This document shows positions 29,121-38,369 of a stretch of DNA of 64,000 bases, in pieces. The translations under genes were made by a program, and so were the position numbers. Positions within the stretch are counted from its first letter, which is position 1. Each line of letters starts with the position of its first letter. Source of the stretch: Ramlibacter tataouinensis. Lineage in GTDB: Bacteria > Pseudomonadota > Gammaproteobacteria > Burkholderiales > Burkholderiaceae_C. Location of the stretch: contig NZ_CP116009.1 in the NCBI RefSeq assembly GCF_027941915.1, forward strand, positions 3,038,001-3,102,000, written 5' to 3'. The notes below the pieces were generated by a model, which had not been told where the DNA came from, ran no database searches, and saw only the letters and a list, made by a program, of their open reading frames with translations.

Positions 29121-30329
29121 TCATGCCGCTGCCTGGCCGGCGCCCTGCACCAGCCGCCCCAGGTCGTCCAGCGTGCCGTTCAGCGTCGCCATCGCCTGCC
29201 CGAGGCGCGCCGGGCGCTGCGGCGGCGCGAGCAGCCTGCGGTCGTCCTGCAGCCTGTCGTCGCGCAGCCGCACGCCGTGGCGCGCCAGCTTGGGCGCGAT
29301 CTCGGCCCGGCGCTCGCGCAGCAGGGCGCGCGTCTGCTGGTAGGCATGCTCGGCCAGCTGGCGCCGCTGGCGGTAGCTGAAGGTGTTGGCCAGGTACAGC
29401 TCGGGGTCGCGCCGGTCCGGCTCGATCAGCACGATGTCGGTGCCGGGATAGCTGCGCTCGTAGTGCTTCATGCCCAGCGCCATGCGCGAATGGATCATCG
29501 AGCGGAAGGTCTGGCTCAGCACCGCCGGCAGCCCGCCCTCGACGATGCGCGGGATGCCGCGCTCCCCGGCGCGCGCCGCAGCTCCGGCGTTGAAAGGCAC
29601 CAGCGGGTTGATGCACAGCATCAGGTCCACGCCCTCGTCCAGCGCCACGCTGGCGTGCAGCGTCTTCTCCAGCGCGCCGTCGACGAAGTCGGCGTCGCCG
29701 ATGCGCACCGGCGGGAACAGCCCCGGCAGGGCGGCGCTGGCCTGCACCGCGCGCGAGATCGGCACGTCGTCGAACCCCGGCCGGCCGAACGGGGCGGCCT
29801 TGCCGGTGTCCAGGTTGGTCGCCACCAGCGTCAGCCGGGTCGGCAGGCGGCGGAAATCGTTGGTGCGGCCGGGCCGCGAGAACGCCTCGGCCAGCCGGCG
29901 GTGGATCTCCTCGCTGGAGAAGATGCCGGTCGGCAGGGCCGGGCCGAGCTGCTCGAGGGCGTGCGTCAGCGGCTTGCGGCCGCCCGTGGCGCGCCACAGC
30001 GCCGAAGCCGCCAGCCGCGGCAGGCGCGCCAGCCGGCGGCCGAACTCGCCATAGGCCGGCACCATCAGCCAGGCCGGGTCGAACACTTCGCTGGCGGCGC
30101 TGTTCTCGATGAAGGAGGTGCACAGCTCGCGCGGGGTGAAGCCGTTGGCCAGCGACGCCGCGATGAAGCCGCCGGCCGACACGCCGACGTAGTGGTGGAG
30201 CCGGTTGAAGGCGATGCCCTGCAGCGAGTCCTCCAGCGCGCACAGCGCCCCGATCTCGTAGATCGCGCCGAGCGGTCCGCCGCCGGCGAGGGCGAGGGCG
30301 ATGCGCGGCTGGTTGCTGCTTGTGCTCAT
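29121..30329 (-). CDS. Patatin-like phospholipase/lipase
   Basis: A 402-residue serine lipid hydrolase with the Ser-Asp dyad of patatins. The oxyanion motif is ALAGGGPLGAIYEIGAL, the nucleophile elbow is GVSAGG, and the DG motif is FVDGALEK. There is no signal peptide. The C-terminal part is rich in basic helices. It may mobilise storage lipid or wax esters or remodel membranes; neighbours include a phasin-like protein and the fatty acyl-CoA reductase. Confidence 0.9.
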   Translation of the reverse strand: MSTSSNQPRIALALAGGGPLGAIYEIGALCALEDSLQGIAFNRLHHYVGVSAGGFIAASLANGFTPRELCTSFIENSAASEVFDPAWLMVPAYGEFGRRLARLPRLAASALWRATGGRKPLTHALEQLGPALPTGIFSSEEIHRRLAEAFSRPGRTNDFRRLPTRLTLVATNLDTGKAAPFGRPGFDDVPISRAVQASAALPGLFPPVRIGDADFVDGALEKTLHASVALDEGVDLMLCINPLVPFNAGAAARAGERGIPRIVEGGLPAVLSQTFRSMIHSRMALGMKHYERSYPGTDIVLIEPDRRDPELYLANTFSYRQRRQLAEHAYQQTRALLRERRAEIAPKLARHGVRLRDDRLQDDRRLLAPPQRPARLGQAMATLNGTLDDLGRLVQGAGQAAA

Positions 30330-30408
30330 GGACGCCAGTTTAGGTGGCGATGGAGGATGGGGTTGCTGCGATGCAGCATGGGCTGGCAGCGGGGTTCGTG
30401 CCTCAGTA

Positions 30409-30508
30409 CCTTGTCATCCCGGCGCAGGCCGGGATCCACCTGCGGAACGCTGCGCGTGCGCAGGCGTCGGTTGGTGGAGGGGCGGGTCAGTCAGCCCGCA
30501 ATGACAAG
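30409..30508. repeat. Paired REP-like element with 9-bp terminal inverted repeats, copy 3
   Basis: Ends are CCTTGTCAT (30409-30417) and ATGACAAGG (30500-30508). The left hairpin is ATCCCGGC/GCCGGGAT (30416-30423 with 30428-30435); the right hairpin is GCGGG/CCCGC (30481-30485 with 30494-30498). Two inverted units in 100 bases resemble a bacterial interspersed mosaic element. It lies between two minus-strand genes. Confidence 0.65.
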
Positions 30509-30519
30509 GAAGGGCGCCA

Positions 30520-31059
30520 TCAGGCCGCCTTCTTCGCCGCCCGCTTGCGCGAGGGCTTGGTCGCCGGCGCCACCGTCTTCGCGCCTGCCGCCCGCGTGCT
30601 CTTGCGCGCGGGGGCTGCCGCCTTGCCACCCAGCTTCGCCACGTTGCGATTGAGTTCGTCGATGCGCGCGATCAGCGCATCCACTTCCTTGGCCGAGGGC
30701 ACGCCCAGCTTCTTCAGCGCGCGGGCGACGCGCTCCTCGAAGATGGTCTCCAGCTTGTCCCACTGGCCCGAGGCCTTGGATGACAGGTCGGTGGCCATCA
30801 GCGCCATGCGGTTGGTGGCCTCGGAGATCTTCTCCTCGGCCACGGCCTGGGTCTTGCGCTGGATCGACAGGCCTTCCTTGACCAGCGCGTCGAAGACCTT
30901 GTTGCCTTCGCCCTGCGCCTTGGCGAAGGCGCCCAGCCCCGCCAGCCAGATCTGGCTGGCCGACTCGCGGACCGTGCTGGACAGGGGCACGCCGCCCTTG
31001 CCCTTCTTGTCTTTGCCACTGCCGTTGCTCGTGTCGGTGCGCTGGATCTTCTTGACCAT
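30520..31059 (-). CDS. Phasin family protein (PHA granule-associated)
   Basis: A 179-residue phasin-like protein. The helical core SASQIWLAGLGAFAKAQGEGNKVFDALVKEG is the family hallmark. It is followed by a heptad-like segment (ERVARALKKLGVPSAKEVDALIARIDELNRNV) and a Lys/Ala/Pro-rich histone-like tail of about 35 residues. Such tails in PhaM/PhaF-like proteins can bind DNA and link granules to the nucleoid. Function at PHA granules or other lipid inclusions is inferred. Confidence 0.88.
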   Translation of the reverse strand: MVKKIQRTDTSNGSGKDKKGKGGVPLSSTVRESASQIWLAGLGAFAKAQGEGNKVFDALVKEGLSIQRKTQAVAEEKISEATNRMALMATDLSSKASGQWDKLETIFEERVARALKKLGVPSAKEVDALIARIDELNRNVAKLGGKAAAPARKSTRAAGAKTVAPATKPSRKRAAKKAA

Positions 31060-31270
31060 GGTGCGGGACTCCAGGTGAGGGTGGATGGGTGAAGGCTGAC
31101 TTTACGGCGCGGGGCGGCGCGCGGGTAGGCGCGGGCTCCTAAATGCGGCCGCGCCATCCGCCGCGTCTTTGGGTTAACGCGGAATCTCTGCGCCTGGCCT
31201 TTGCACCAGAATCCTTTGCAGCAAGCCCGCGCGCGCCCTCCATCCGCGCCGCCCACCCGGAGGTCATCCC

Positions 31271-33259
31271 ATGCACTATTTCGTCACCGGCGCGACCGGC
31301 TTCATCGGCAAGCGCCTGGTCGGCAAGCTGCTCGAGCGCAAGGGCTCGGTGGTGTACTTCCTGATCCGCAAGGAAAGCGAGGCCAAGGTCGCGGCGCTGC
31401 GCGAGCACTGGGGCGTGCCGGCCTCGCGCGCCATCCCCGTGTACGGCGACCTCACGGCGAAGAAGCTGGGCGTCGCCGCGGGCGACGTGAAGCAGCTCAA
31501 GAACACGATCGACCACTTCTTCCACCTGGCCGCGGTCTATGACCTGGCGGCCGACCCGGAAAGCCAGGTCGCCGTCAACATCGAAGGCACGCGCAACACG
31601 GTGGAGTTCGCCAGGGCCATCGCCGCCGGCCGTTTCCACCATGTCTCGTCCATCGCCGCAGCGGGCCTGTACGAAGGCGTGTTCCGCGAAGACATGTTCG
31701 AGGAAGCGGAGAACCTGGACCACCCGTACTTCATGACCAAGCACGAGAGCGAGAAGATCGTGCGCAAGGAGTGCCAGGTGCCCTGGACGGTGTACCGCCC
31801 GGCGATGGTGGTGGGCGACAGCCACACCGGCGAGACCGACAAGGTCGACGGCCCGTACTACGTCTTCAAGCTGATCCAGCGCATGCGCCAGATCCTGCCG
31901 CCCTGGATGCCGGCGGTCGGCCTGGAAGGGGGCCGCGTCAACATCGTGCCGGTGGACTTCGTGGTCGATGCGCTCGACCACATCAGCCACAAGCCCGACA
32001 TCGACCGCAAGTGCTTCCACCTGGTCGACCCGGTCGGCTACCGGGTGGGCGACGTGCTGGACATCTTCGCGCGCGCCGCCCATGCGCCCAAGATGAACCT
32101 GTTCGTCAACGCGGCGCTGCTGGGCTTCATCCCCAAGGGCGTGAAGAAGGGGCTGATGGCGGTGGCGCCGGTGCGCCGCATCCGCCAGGCGGTGATGAAG
32201 GACCTCGGCGTGCCCGAGGACCTGCTGGACTTCGTCAACTACCCGACGCGGTTTGACTGCCGTGAAACGCTGGCCGCCCTGAAGGGCAGCGGCATCGCCT
32301 GCCCGAACCTGAAGGACTACGCCTGGCGCCTGTGGGACTACTGGGAGCGCCACCTCGACCCCGACCTGCACATCGACCGCAGCCTCAAGGGCACCGTGGG
32401 CGGCAAGGTGGTGCTGGTGACGGGCGGCTCCTCGGGCATCGGCCTGGCGGCGGCGCACAAGTTCGCCGAGGCCGGCGCCATCACCCTCATCTGCGGCCGC
32501 GACCCGGAGAAGCTGCAGGAAGCCTGCGCCGAAGCCCAGGCCAAGGGCTACCGCTTCATCGCCTATCCGGTGGACCTGGCCGACATGGCCGACTGCGACC
32601 GCTTCGTGCAGCAGGTGATCGCCGACCATGGCGGCGTCGATTTCCTGGTCAACAACGCCGGCCGGTCGATCCGCCGCGCCATCGAGGCCAGCTACGACCG
32701 CTTCCACGACTTCGAGCGCACCATGCAGCTCAACTACTTCGGGGCGCTGCGGGTCACCATGGGCCTGTTGCCCGCCATGGTGGCCAAGCGGCGCGGCCAT
32801 GTGGTCAACATCAGCTCGATCGGCGTGCTGACCAACGCGCCGCGCTTCTCGGCCTACGTGGCCAGCAAGGCGGCGCTGGACGCGTGGACCCGCTGCGCCG
32901 CCAGCGAGTACCAGGACCAGGGCATCACCTTCAGCACCATCAACATGCCGCTGGTGCGCACGCCCATGATCGCGCCCACCAAGATCTACAACAACGTGCC
33001 CACCCTCGCGCCGGAGGAGGCGGCCGACATGATCGCCGAAGCCTGCATCGCCAAGCCGGTGCGCATCGCCACCCGGCTGGGCATCACCGGGCAGCTGCTG
33101 CACGCCCTGGTGCCGCGCATCGCCCAGATCGTGATGAACACGAGCTTTCGCATGTTCCCCGATTCACCGGCAGCCAAGGGCGTCAAGGATGGCGCCAAGC
33201 CGCAGCTGTCGGCCGAAGCGGTGGCGCTGCAGCAGATGATGCGGGGGATTCACTTCTGA
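31271..33259 (+). CDS. Alcohol-forming fatty acyl-CoA reductase (two fused SDR domains)
   Basis: A 662-residue protein closely resembling, by recall, the Marinobacter fatty acyl-CoA reductase (Maqu_2220 type, 661 residues), which reduces acyl-CoA to fatty alcohol with NADPH. Domain 1 is an extended SDR with TGATGFIG (residues 6-13) and Tyr153-x3-Lys157. Domain 2 is a classical SDR with TGGSSGIG (384-391), NNAG and Tyr529-x3-Lys533. Shared landmarks include HVSSIAAAGLYEGVFREDMFEEAE and RTMQLNYFGALRV. With the WS/DGAT at 25557 it suggests wax ester synthesis. The 211-base gap before it holds no recognisable element. Confidence 0.9.
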   Translation: MHYFVTGATGFIGKRLVGKLLERKGSVVYFLIRKESEAKVAALREHWGVPASRAIPVYGDLTAKKLGVAAGDVKQLKNTIDHFFHLAAVYDLAADPESQVAVNIEGTRNTVEFARAIAAGRFHHVSSIAAAGLYEGVFREDMFEEAENLDHPYFMTKHESEKIVRKECQVPWTVYRPAMVVGDSHTGETDKVDGPYYVFKLIQRMRQILPPWMPAVGLEGGRVNIVPVDFVVDALDHISHKPDIDRKCFHLVDPVGYRVGDVLDIFARAAHAPKMNLFVNAALLGFIPKGVKKGLMAVAPVRRIRQAVMKDLGVPEDLLDFVNYPTRFDCRETLAALKGSGIACPNLKDYAWRLWDYWERHLDPDLHIDRSLKGTVGGKVVLVTGGSSGIGLAAAHKFAEAGAITLICGRDPEKLQEACAEAQAKGYRFIAYPVDLADMADCDRFVQQVIADHGGVDFLVNNAGRSIRRAIEASYDRFHDFERTMQLNYFGALRVTMGLLPAMVAKRRGHVVNISSIGVLTNAPRFSAYVASKAALDAWTRCAASEYQDQGITFSTINMPLVRTPMIAPTKIYNNVPTLAPEEAADMIAEACIAKPVRIATRLGITGQLLHALVPRIAQIVMNTSFRMFPDSPAAKGVKDGAKPQLSAEAVALQQMMRGIHF

Positions 33260-33355
33260 TATGGCGCTGCCCGAGACCGTGCTGGATTCCGTTGCATTTC
33301 ACGCCGAAGAGCTTTCTGCGCCAGTGCCATAATCGTCGGCTGCACGTCATCAAGA

Positions 33356-33374
33356 AGGCCGCGTGAGGCGGCCT
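33356..33374 (+). promoter_or_regulatory. Leader hairpin just upstream of wbpA
   Basis: Arms AGGCCGC (33356-33362) and GCGGCCT (33368-33374) around GTGAG, ending 11 bases before the wbpA ATG and overlapping the likely ribosome-binding region. There is no T-run. It could affect translation; a role is only inferred. CATAAT at 33328-33333 is a possible -10 element without a good -35. Confidence 0.35.
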
Positions 33375-33385
33375 CTCCCCCTGGA

Positions 33386-34669
33386 ATGGACAGAAAAATC
33401 GCAGTGGTGGGCCTGGGGTACGTGGGCTTGCCGGTGGCCGTTGCCTTCGGCCAGGCCCACCCGGTGGTCGGCTTCGACATCAAGGCAGCGCGCATCGCCG
33501 AGTTGAAGGCCGGCAGGGACAGCACCGAGGAGGTGGCCCCGGCCGACCTGGCCCGCGCCGACATCCTGTTCACCGACAGCGTCGATGAGCTGCGCTCGGC
33601 CGACTTCTTCATCGTGGCCGTGCCCACCCCGGTGGACTCGGGCAACAAGCCGGACCTCAGCCCGCTGGTCGGCGCCTCGCGCTCGGTCGGCAAGGCGTTG
33701 AAGAAGGGCGACATCGTGGTCTATGAATCGACGGTCTACCCCGGCGCCACCGAAGAAGACTGCATCCCGGTGCTGGAGCAGGTGTCGGGCCTGAAGTTCG
33801 GAACCGATTTCACGGTGGGCTACAGCCCCGAGCGCATCAACCCGGGCGACCGCGAGCACACCTTCACCAAGATCAAGAAGATCGTCTCCGGCTCCGACGC
33901 CCGCACGCTGGATGTCGTGGCCGGGGTCTACGGCTCGGTGGTCACCGCCGGCGTGCACCGCGCCAGCAGCATCAAGGTGGCCGAGGCCGCCAAGGTGATC
34001 GAGAACACCCAGCGCGACCTGAACATCGCGCTGATGAACGAGCTGGCGGTGGTGTTCAAGCGCATGGGCATCGACACGCTCGAAGTGCTGGAGGCCGCCG
34101 GCAGCAAGTGGAACTTCATCCACTCGCGCCCCGGCCTGGTGGGCGGCCACTGCATCGGCGTGGACCCGTACTACCTGACGCACAAGGCCGAGCAGCTGGG
34201 CTACATCCCGCAGGTGATCCTGGCCGGGCGCCGCATCAACGACAACATGGGCCGCTTCGTGGCGCACAGCACCATCAAGCTGATGCTGCGCAACAGCCAG
34301 GACGTGCCGCGCTGCCGGGTCGGCGTGCTGGGCATCACCTTCAAGGAGAACTGCCCCGACATCCGCAATTCCAAGGTGGCAGACGTGGTGCGCGAGCTGC
34401 GCGACTGGGGCGCCGAGGTGGTCGTGCACGACCCGCACGCCGACCCGCACGAGGTGCAGGAGGAGTACGGCATCGCCCTGGGGCGCATCGATGCGCAGAA
34501 CCCGGTCGATGCCCTCATCGTGGCGGTGGCGCACCGCGAGTTCAAGGCCATGAGACCGGCCGAGCTGCGCGCCCTGGTGCGCTGCGAGCGGCCGGTGCTG
34601 GCCGACGTCAAGTCCATCTTCCCGCGCGCGGAGCTGGAAGCCGCCGGCTTCACCGTGTGGCGGCTGTGA
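33386..34669 (+). CDS. wbpA: UDP-N-acetyl-D-glucosamine 6-dehydrogenase
   Basis: A 427-residue UDP-sugar dehydrogenase that oxidises UDP-GlcNAc to UDP-GlcNAcA with two NAD. N-terminal GLGYVG (residues 9-14), [17 protein letters not shown] and [12 protein letters not shown] are typical of the WbpA/TviB group. The catalytic cysteine is Cys256 in [11 protein letters not shown]. It is first of four consecutive genes for UDP-diacetamido-hexuronic acid synthesis. TviB/WbpO-type specificity for the same substrate cannot be separated by eye, but the following wbpB-D-E genes support WbpA. Confidence 0.92.
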   Translation: MDRKIAVVGLGYVGLPVAVAFGQAHPVVGFDIKAARIAELKAGRDSTEEVAPADLARADILFTDSVDELRSADFFIVAVPTPVDSGNKPDLSPLVGASRSVGKALKKGDIVVYESTVYPGATEEDCIPVLEQVSGLKFGTDFTVGYSPERINPGDREHTFTKIKKIVSGSDARTLDVVAGVYGSVVTAGVHRASSIKVAEAAKVIENTQRDLNIALMNELAVVFKRMGIDTLEVLEAAGSKWNFIHSRPGLVGGHCIGVDPYYLTHKAEQLGYIPQVILAGRRINDNMGRFVAHSTIKLMLRNSQDVPRCRVGVLGITFKENCPDIRNSKVADVVRELRDWGAEVVVHDPHADPHEVQEEYGIALGRIDAQNPVDALIVAVAHREFKAMRPAELRALVRCERPVLADVKSIFPRAELEAAGFTVWRL

Positions 34670-34686
34670 GCGCGAGAGCTTTCCCC

Positions 34687-35742
34687 ATGAAGAACGCCAT
34701 CCAGGGCCGCAAGGTCCGCTTCGCCATCGTCGGCTGCGGCCGCATCGCCAAGAACCACATCGGCTCCATCCGCCAGCACGGCGACGACGCCGAGCTGGTG
34801 GGCGTGTGCGACATCGATCCCGCGGCGCTGCAGGCGGCGGTCAAGGAAACCGGCGCCAAGGGGTACGACCACATCGAGGCGCTGCTGGCCGACACCAACG
34901 CCGACGTGATCGTGCTGACCACGCCGAGCGGCATCCACCCCGCGCATGCCATCCTGTGCGCCAAGGCCGGCTTCCATGTGCTGAGCGAAAAGCCCATGGC
35001 CACCCGCTGGGAGGACGGCCTGCGCATGGTGCGCGCCTGCGACGAAGCCGGCGTGCGCCTGTTCGTGGTCAAGCAGAACCGGCGCAACGCCACGCTGCAG
35101 CTGCTGAAGCAGGCGGTGGAAGCGAAGCGTTTCGGGCGCATCTACATGGTGACGCTCAACGTGTTCTGGCAGCGGCCGCAGCAGGGTTACTACGACCAGG
35201 CCAAGTGGCGCGGCACCTGGGAGCTCGATGGCGGCGCCTTCATGAACCAGGCCAGCCACTACGTCGACCTGCTCGAGTGGCTGATCGGCCCCATCGAGAG
35301 CCTGCACGCCTACACCGGCACCCTGGCGCGCGACATCGAGGCGGAAGACACCGGCGTGCTCAGCTGCAAGTGGCGCAGCGGCGCGATGGGTTCGCTCAAC
35401 GTCACCATGCTGACGTACCCGAAGAACCTGGAAGGCAGCATCACCATCCTGGGCGAGAAGGGCACCGTGCGCGTGGGCGGCGTGGCCGTCAACGAGATCC
35501 AGCACTGGGAGTTCGAGGACAAGCGCCCGGAAGACGAATCCGTCAAGGCCGCCAGCTACGAAACCACCAGCGTCTACGGCTTCGGCCACCCGCTGTACTA
35601 CCGCAACGTGATCGACGTCATGCGCGGCCAGGCCGAGCCCGAAGTCGATGGCCGGGAAGGCCTGAAGTCGCTGGAGGTGCTGGTGGCGGCCTACCGCTCG
35701 GCGCGCGACGGCGTGCGCGTGAGCCTGCCGCTGGAGCTGTGA
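34687..35742 (+). CDS. wbpB: UDP-N-acetyl-2-amino-2-deoxy-D-glucuronate 3-dehydrogenase
   Basis: A 351-residue Gfo/Idh/MocA family oxidoreductase. It would oxidise C3 of UDP-GlcNAcA so that WbpE can install an amine. The Rossmann motif is [11 protein letters not shown] (residues 14-24). Lys102 in SEKPMA is the conserved catalytic lysine region, and [19 protein letters not shown] is the WbpB/WlbA hallmark. ATG at 34687 follows wbpA by 17 bases. Its stop overlaps the wbpD start by one base. Confidence 0.93.
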   Translation: MKNAIQGRKVRFAIVGCGRIAKNHIGSIRQHGDDAELVGVCDIDPAALQAAVKETGAKGYDHIEALLADTNADVIVLTTPSGIHPAHAILCAKAGFHVLSEKPMATRWEDGLRMVRACDEAGVRLFVVKQNRRNATLQLLKQAVEAKRFGRIYMVTLNVFWQRPQQGYYDQAKWRGTWELDGGAFMNQASHYVDLLEWLIGPIESLHAYTGTLARDIEAEDTGVLSCKWRSGAMGSLNVTMLTYPKNLEGSITILGEKGTVRVGGVAVNEIQHWEFEDKRPEDESVKAASYETTSVYGFGHPLYYRNVIDVMRGQAEPEVDGREGLKSLEVLVAAYRSARDGVRVSLPLEL

Positions 35743-36320
35743 TGGGCTACACCGCGCACCCCTCCGCCATCGTCGACGAAGGCGCGCAGATCGGCGACGG
35801 CAGCCGCGTCTGGCACTTCGTGCACGTCAGCCCGGGCGCGCGCATCGGCCAGCGCTGCTCGCTGGGCCAGAACGTCTACGTCGGCAACGACGTCACCATC
35901 GGCGACAACGTCAAGATCCAGAACAACGTGTCGGTCTATGACGCGGTCACGCTGGAAGACGACGTGTTCTGCGGCCCCAGCATGGTGTTCACCAACGTGT
36001 ACAACCCGCGCTCGGCGGTCACGCGCAAGGACGAGTATCGCCGCACGCTGGTGAAGCGGGGCGCCACCCTGGGCGCCAACTGCACCATCGTCTGCGGCAC
36101 CACGATCGGCGAGTACGCCTTCGTCGGCGCCGGCGCCGTGGTCAACCGCGACGTGCCGGCGTTCGCGCTGATGGTCGGCGTGCCGGCCCGCCAGGCGGGC
36201 TGGATGAGCCGTTTCGGTGAGCGGCTGGACCTGCCGCTCACGGGCGACGCCGAGACGGTCTGCCCGCATACCGGCGAGCGCTATGTCCTGCGTGCCGGCG
36301 TCTGCAGCCTGCAAGCCTGA
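35742..36320 (+). CDS. wbpD: UDP-2-acetamido-3-amino-2,3-dideoxy-D-glucuronate N-acetyltransferase
   Basis: A 192-residue left-handed beta-helix acetyltransferase. It acetylates the 3-amino group to give UDP-GlcNAc3NAcA using acetyl-CoA. Hexapeptide repeats run through [20 protein letters not shown] to [34 protein letters not shown] is characteristic of WbpD/WlbB. The C-terminus has [15 protein letters not shown], an odd short two-cysteine tail also seen in some WlbB proteins. It starts within the wbpB stop codon. Confidence 0.93.
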   Translation: MGYTAHPSAIVDEGAQIGDGSRVWHFVHVSPGARIGQRCSLGQNVYVGNDVTIGDNVKIQNNVSVYDAVTLEDDVFCGPSMVFTNVYNPRSAVTRKDEYRRTLVKRGATLGANCTIVCGTTIGEYAFVGAGAVVNRDVPAFALMVGVPARQAGWMSRFGERLDLPLTGDAETVCPHTGERYVLRAGVCSLQA

Positions 36321-36334
36321 GGGGAATCGAAAGA

Positions 36335-37465
36335 ATGAATGCCGTGCTGAAACCATCCGCACCCGACAAGATCCAGTTCATCGACCTGAAGGCGCAGTAC
36401 CAGGCGCTCAAGACCAGCATCGACGCGCGCATCCACAAGGTGCTGGACCACGGCCAGTACATCCTGGGCCCGGAAGTGGCGGAGATGGAAGCCCAGCTTG
36501 CCGCCTATACCGGCTCCAAGCACTGCATCAGCTGCGCGTCGGGCACCGAGGCGCTGCTGATGTCGCTGATGGCGCTGGGCATCGGCCCGGGCGACGAGGT
36601 GATCACCACCCCGTTCACCTTTGCCGCCACCGCCGAGATGATCGTGCTGGCCGGCGCCACGCCGGTGTACGTCGACATCGAGCCCGACACCTGCCTGATC
36701 GACGCCAGCAAGATCGAAGCGAAGATCACCTCGCGCACCAAGGCCATCATGCCGGTGTCGCTGTACGGTCAGGTGGCCGACATGGACGCGATCAACGCCA
36801 TTGCGGCGAAGCACGGCAACCTGGCCGTGATCGAGGACGCGGCCCAGAGCTTCGGCGCCACCTACAAGGGCCGCAAGAGCTGCAACGTCTCGACCCTCGG
36901 CTGCACCAGCTTCTTCCCGAGCAAGCCGCTGGGCTGCTATGGCGACGGCGGCGCCATCTTCACCAACGACGACGCGCTGGCCAAAACCCTGCGCGAGATC
37001 CGCACCCACGGTCAGGAGCGGCGCTACTACCACACCCGCATCGGCGTGGGCGGGCGCATGGACACCATCCAGTGCGCCGTCATCCTGGGCAAGCTCGAGC
37101 GCTTCGAGTGGGAGATCGAGCGGCGGCTGGCGCTGGGCGAGCAGTACCGGCAGAAGCTGGAGCAAGCCGGCGCCAAGGTCAAGCTGCTGACCGTGCGCCC
37201 CGACCGCGACTGCGTCTGGGCCCAGTACACCGTGTTCGTCGAGGACCGCGAGTCGGTGCAGAAGGCGCTGGCCGAGCAGGGCATTCCGACGGCGGTGCAC
37301 TACCCGCTGTCGCTCAACCGCCAGCCGGCCTACCGCGACGACGCATCGGCGGCGGAAACCGTGCACAGCCATCGGGCCGCGGAGCAGGTGATCAGCCTGC
37401 CGATGAGTGCGGATCTGACGGAAGAGCAGATGGACCGCGTGGTGGTGGCGGTCGCTGCAATCTGA
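36335..37465 (+). CDS. wbpE: UDP-2-acetamido-2-deoxy-3-oxo-glucuronate aminotransferase
   Basis: A 376-residue PLP-dependent sugar aminotransferase of the DegT/DnrJ/EryC1/StrS family. It transfers an amine from glutamate to the C3 ketone made by WbpB. Lys197 in FFPSKPLGCYGDGGA binds PLP. CASGTEALLMSLMALGIGPGDEV and EDAAQSFGA are conserved. It lies 14 bases after wbpD, completing wbpA-B-D-E. The next gene marks a visible drop in GC. Confidence 0.94.
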   Translation: MNAVLKPSAPDKIQFIDLKAQYQALKTSIDARIHKVLDHGQYILGPEVAEMEAQLAAYTGSKHCISCASGTEALLMSLMALGIGPGDEVITTPFTFAATAEMIVLAGATPVYVDIEPDTCLIDASKIEAKITSRTKAIMPVSLYGQVADMDAINAIAAKHGNLAVIEDAAQSFGATYKGRKSCNVSTLGCTSFFPSKPLGCYGDGGAIFTNDDALAKTLREIRTHGQERRYYHTRIGVGGRMDTIQCAVILGKLERFEWEIERRLALGEQYRQKLEQAGAKVKLLTVRPDRDCVWAQYTVFVEDRESVQKALAEQGIPTAVHYPLSLNRQPAYRDDASAAETVHSHRAAEQVISLPMSADLTEEQMDRVVVAVAAI

Positions 37466-37477
37466 GCGACGCCTCGG

Positions 37478-38365
37478 ATGGAAACAAACAATACGGCGCG
37501 AAGCTTCCGGGACAAGTGGCACCGGAACACGGATCTGGTCTTCGCTGAAACCCTCCGGGAGGATTCGAGCATCCTGCGTTGGATTCTTGAGCGCAATGGA
37601 TGGGGCAGCCTGGACGCGTTGCGGCATTCACTGCGTGGCCGAGGGCGAATTCTGGACGCAGGCTGCGGGAATGGGCGGGTGACGGCTCTTCTGCGCCGAT
37701 GCACTGACCCGCAAAGCACGCAAGTGGTCGGAGTCGACCTCGTCTCACATGAAGTAGCCAGAGGCAATCTCGCCGATGCGCCCAATATGCAGTTCGGTCA
37801 GGCCGACCTTACGACTGACCTGACCCGACTCGGCCGTTTCGACTACATCTACTGCCAGGAAGTCCTGCACCACACCAGTGACCCGGCTAAGTCGTTCGGC
37901 AACCTGTGTGCCCTGCTGCAGCCGGGCGGCGAGATTGCGATCTACGTCTACAAAGTGAAGGCGCCGGTACGCGAATTGACCGACGACTACGTGCGCAGCA
38001 AGATCGCTGCCCTTCCATACGAAGAGGCGATGCGCCTGTGCGCGCAGGTCACGCAACTCGGAAAGGCACTCTCGGACCTGAACGCCAAGATCAGGGTTCC
38101 CGATGTCGAAGTCTTGGGGATCGAAGCCGGCGAGTACGACGTGCAACGCCTGATCTATAACGCCTTTGCCAAGTGCTTCTGGAATCCCGAACTCAGCACC
38201 GAGGCAAATGACTTGGTGAACTACGACTGGTACCACCCCCAGACAGCCACGCGTCACACGCTGGCCGAGGTGCGCGAGTGGTTCGCGCGCGAGGGCGTGG
38301 ACATCATCCATGAACACGTGGACCCCTACGGCATCACAGTCCGGGGTGTCCGCGCCAACACCTAA
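37478..38365 (+). CDS. Class I SAM-dependent methyltransferase
   Basis: A 295-residue methyltransferase with SAM-binding motif ILDAGCGNGRV near residue 58 and the post-motif EVLHHTSDPAKSF. The C-terminal half is a family-specific substrate domain (YDWYHPQTATRHTLAEVREWF), as in putative sugar or lipid methyltransferases of O-antigen loci. It begins 12 bases after wbpE, and base composition drops here. Target unknown. Confidence 0.85.
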   Translation: METNNTARSFRDKWHRNTDLVFAETLREDSSILRWILERNGWGSLDALRHSLRGRGRILDAGCGNGRVTALLRRCTDPQSTQVVGVDLVSHEVARGNLADAPNMQFGQADLTTDLTRLGRFDYIYCQEVLHHTSDPAKSFGNLCALLQPGGEIAIYVYKVKAPVRELTDDYVRSKIAALPYEEAMRLCAQVTQLGKALSDLNAKIRVPDVEVLGIEAGEYDVQRLIYNAFAKCFWNPELSTEANDLVNYDWYHPQTATRHTLAEVREWFAREGVDIIHEHVDPYGITVRGVRANT

Positions 38366-38369
38366 CACC

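Noticed and set aside
33260-33385. JUMPstart/ops element upstream of the polysaccharide locus
   Set aside because: No sequence resembling the conserved ops core could be found in this gap.
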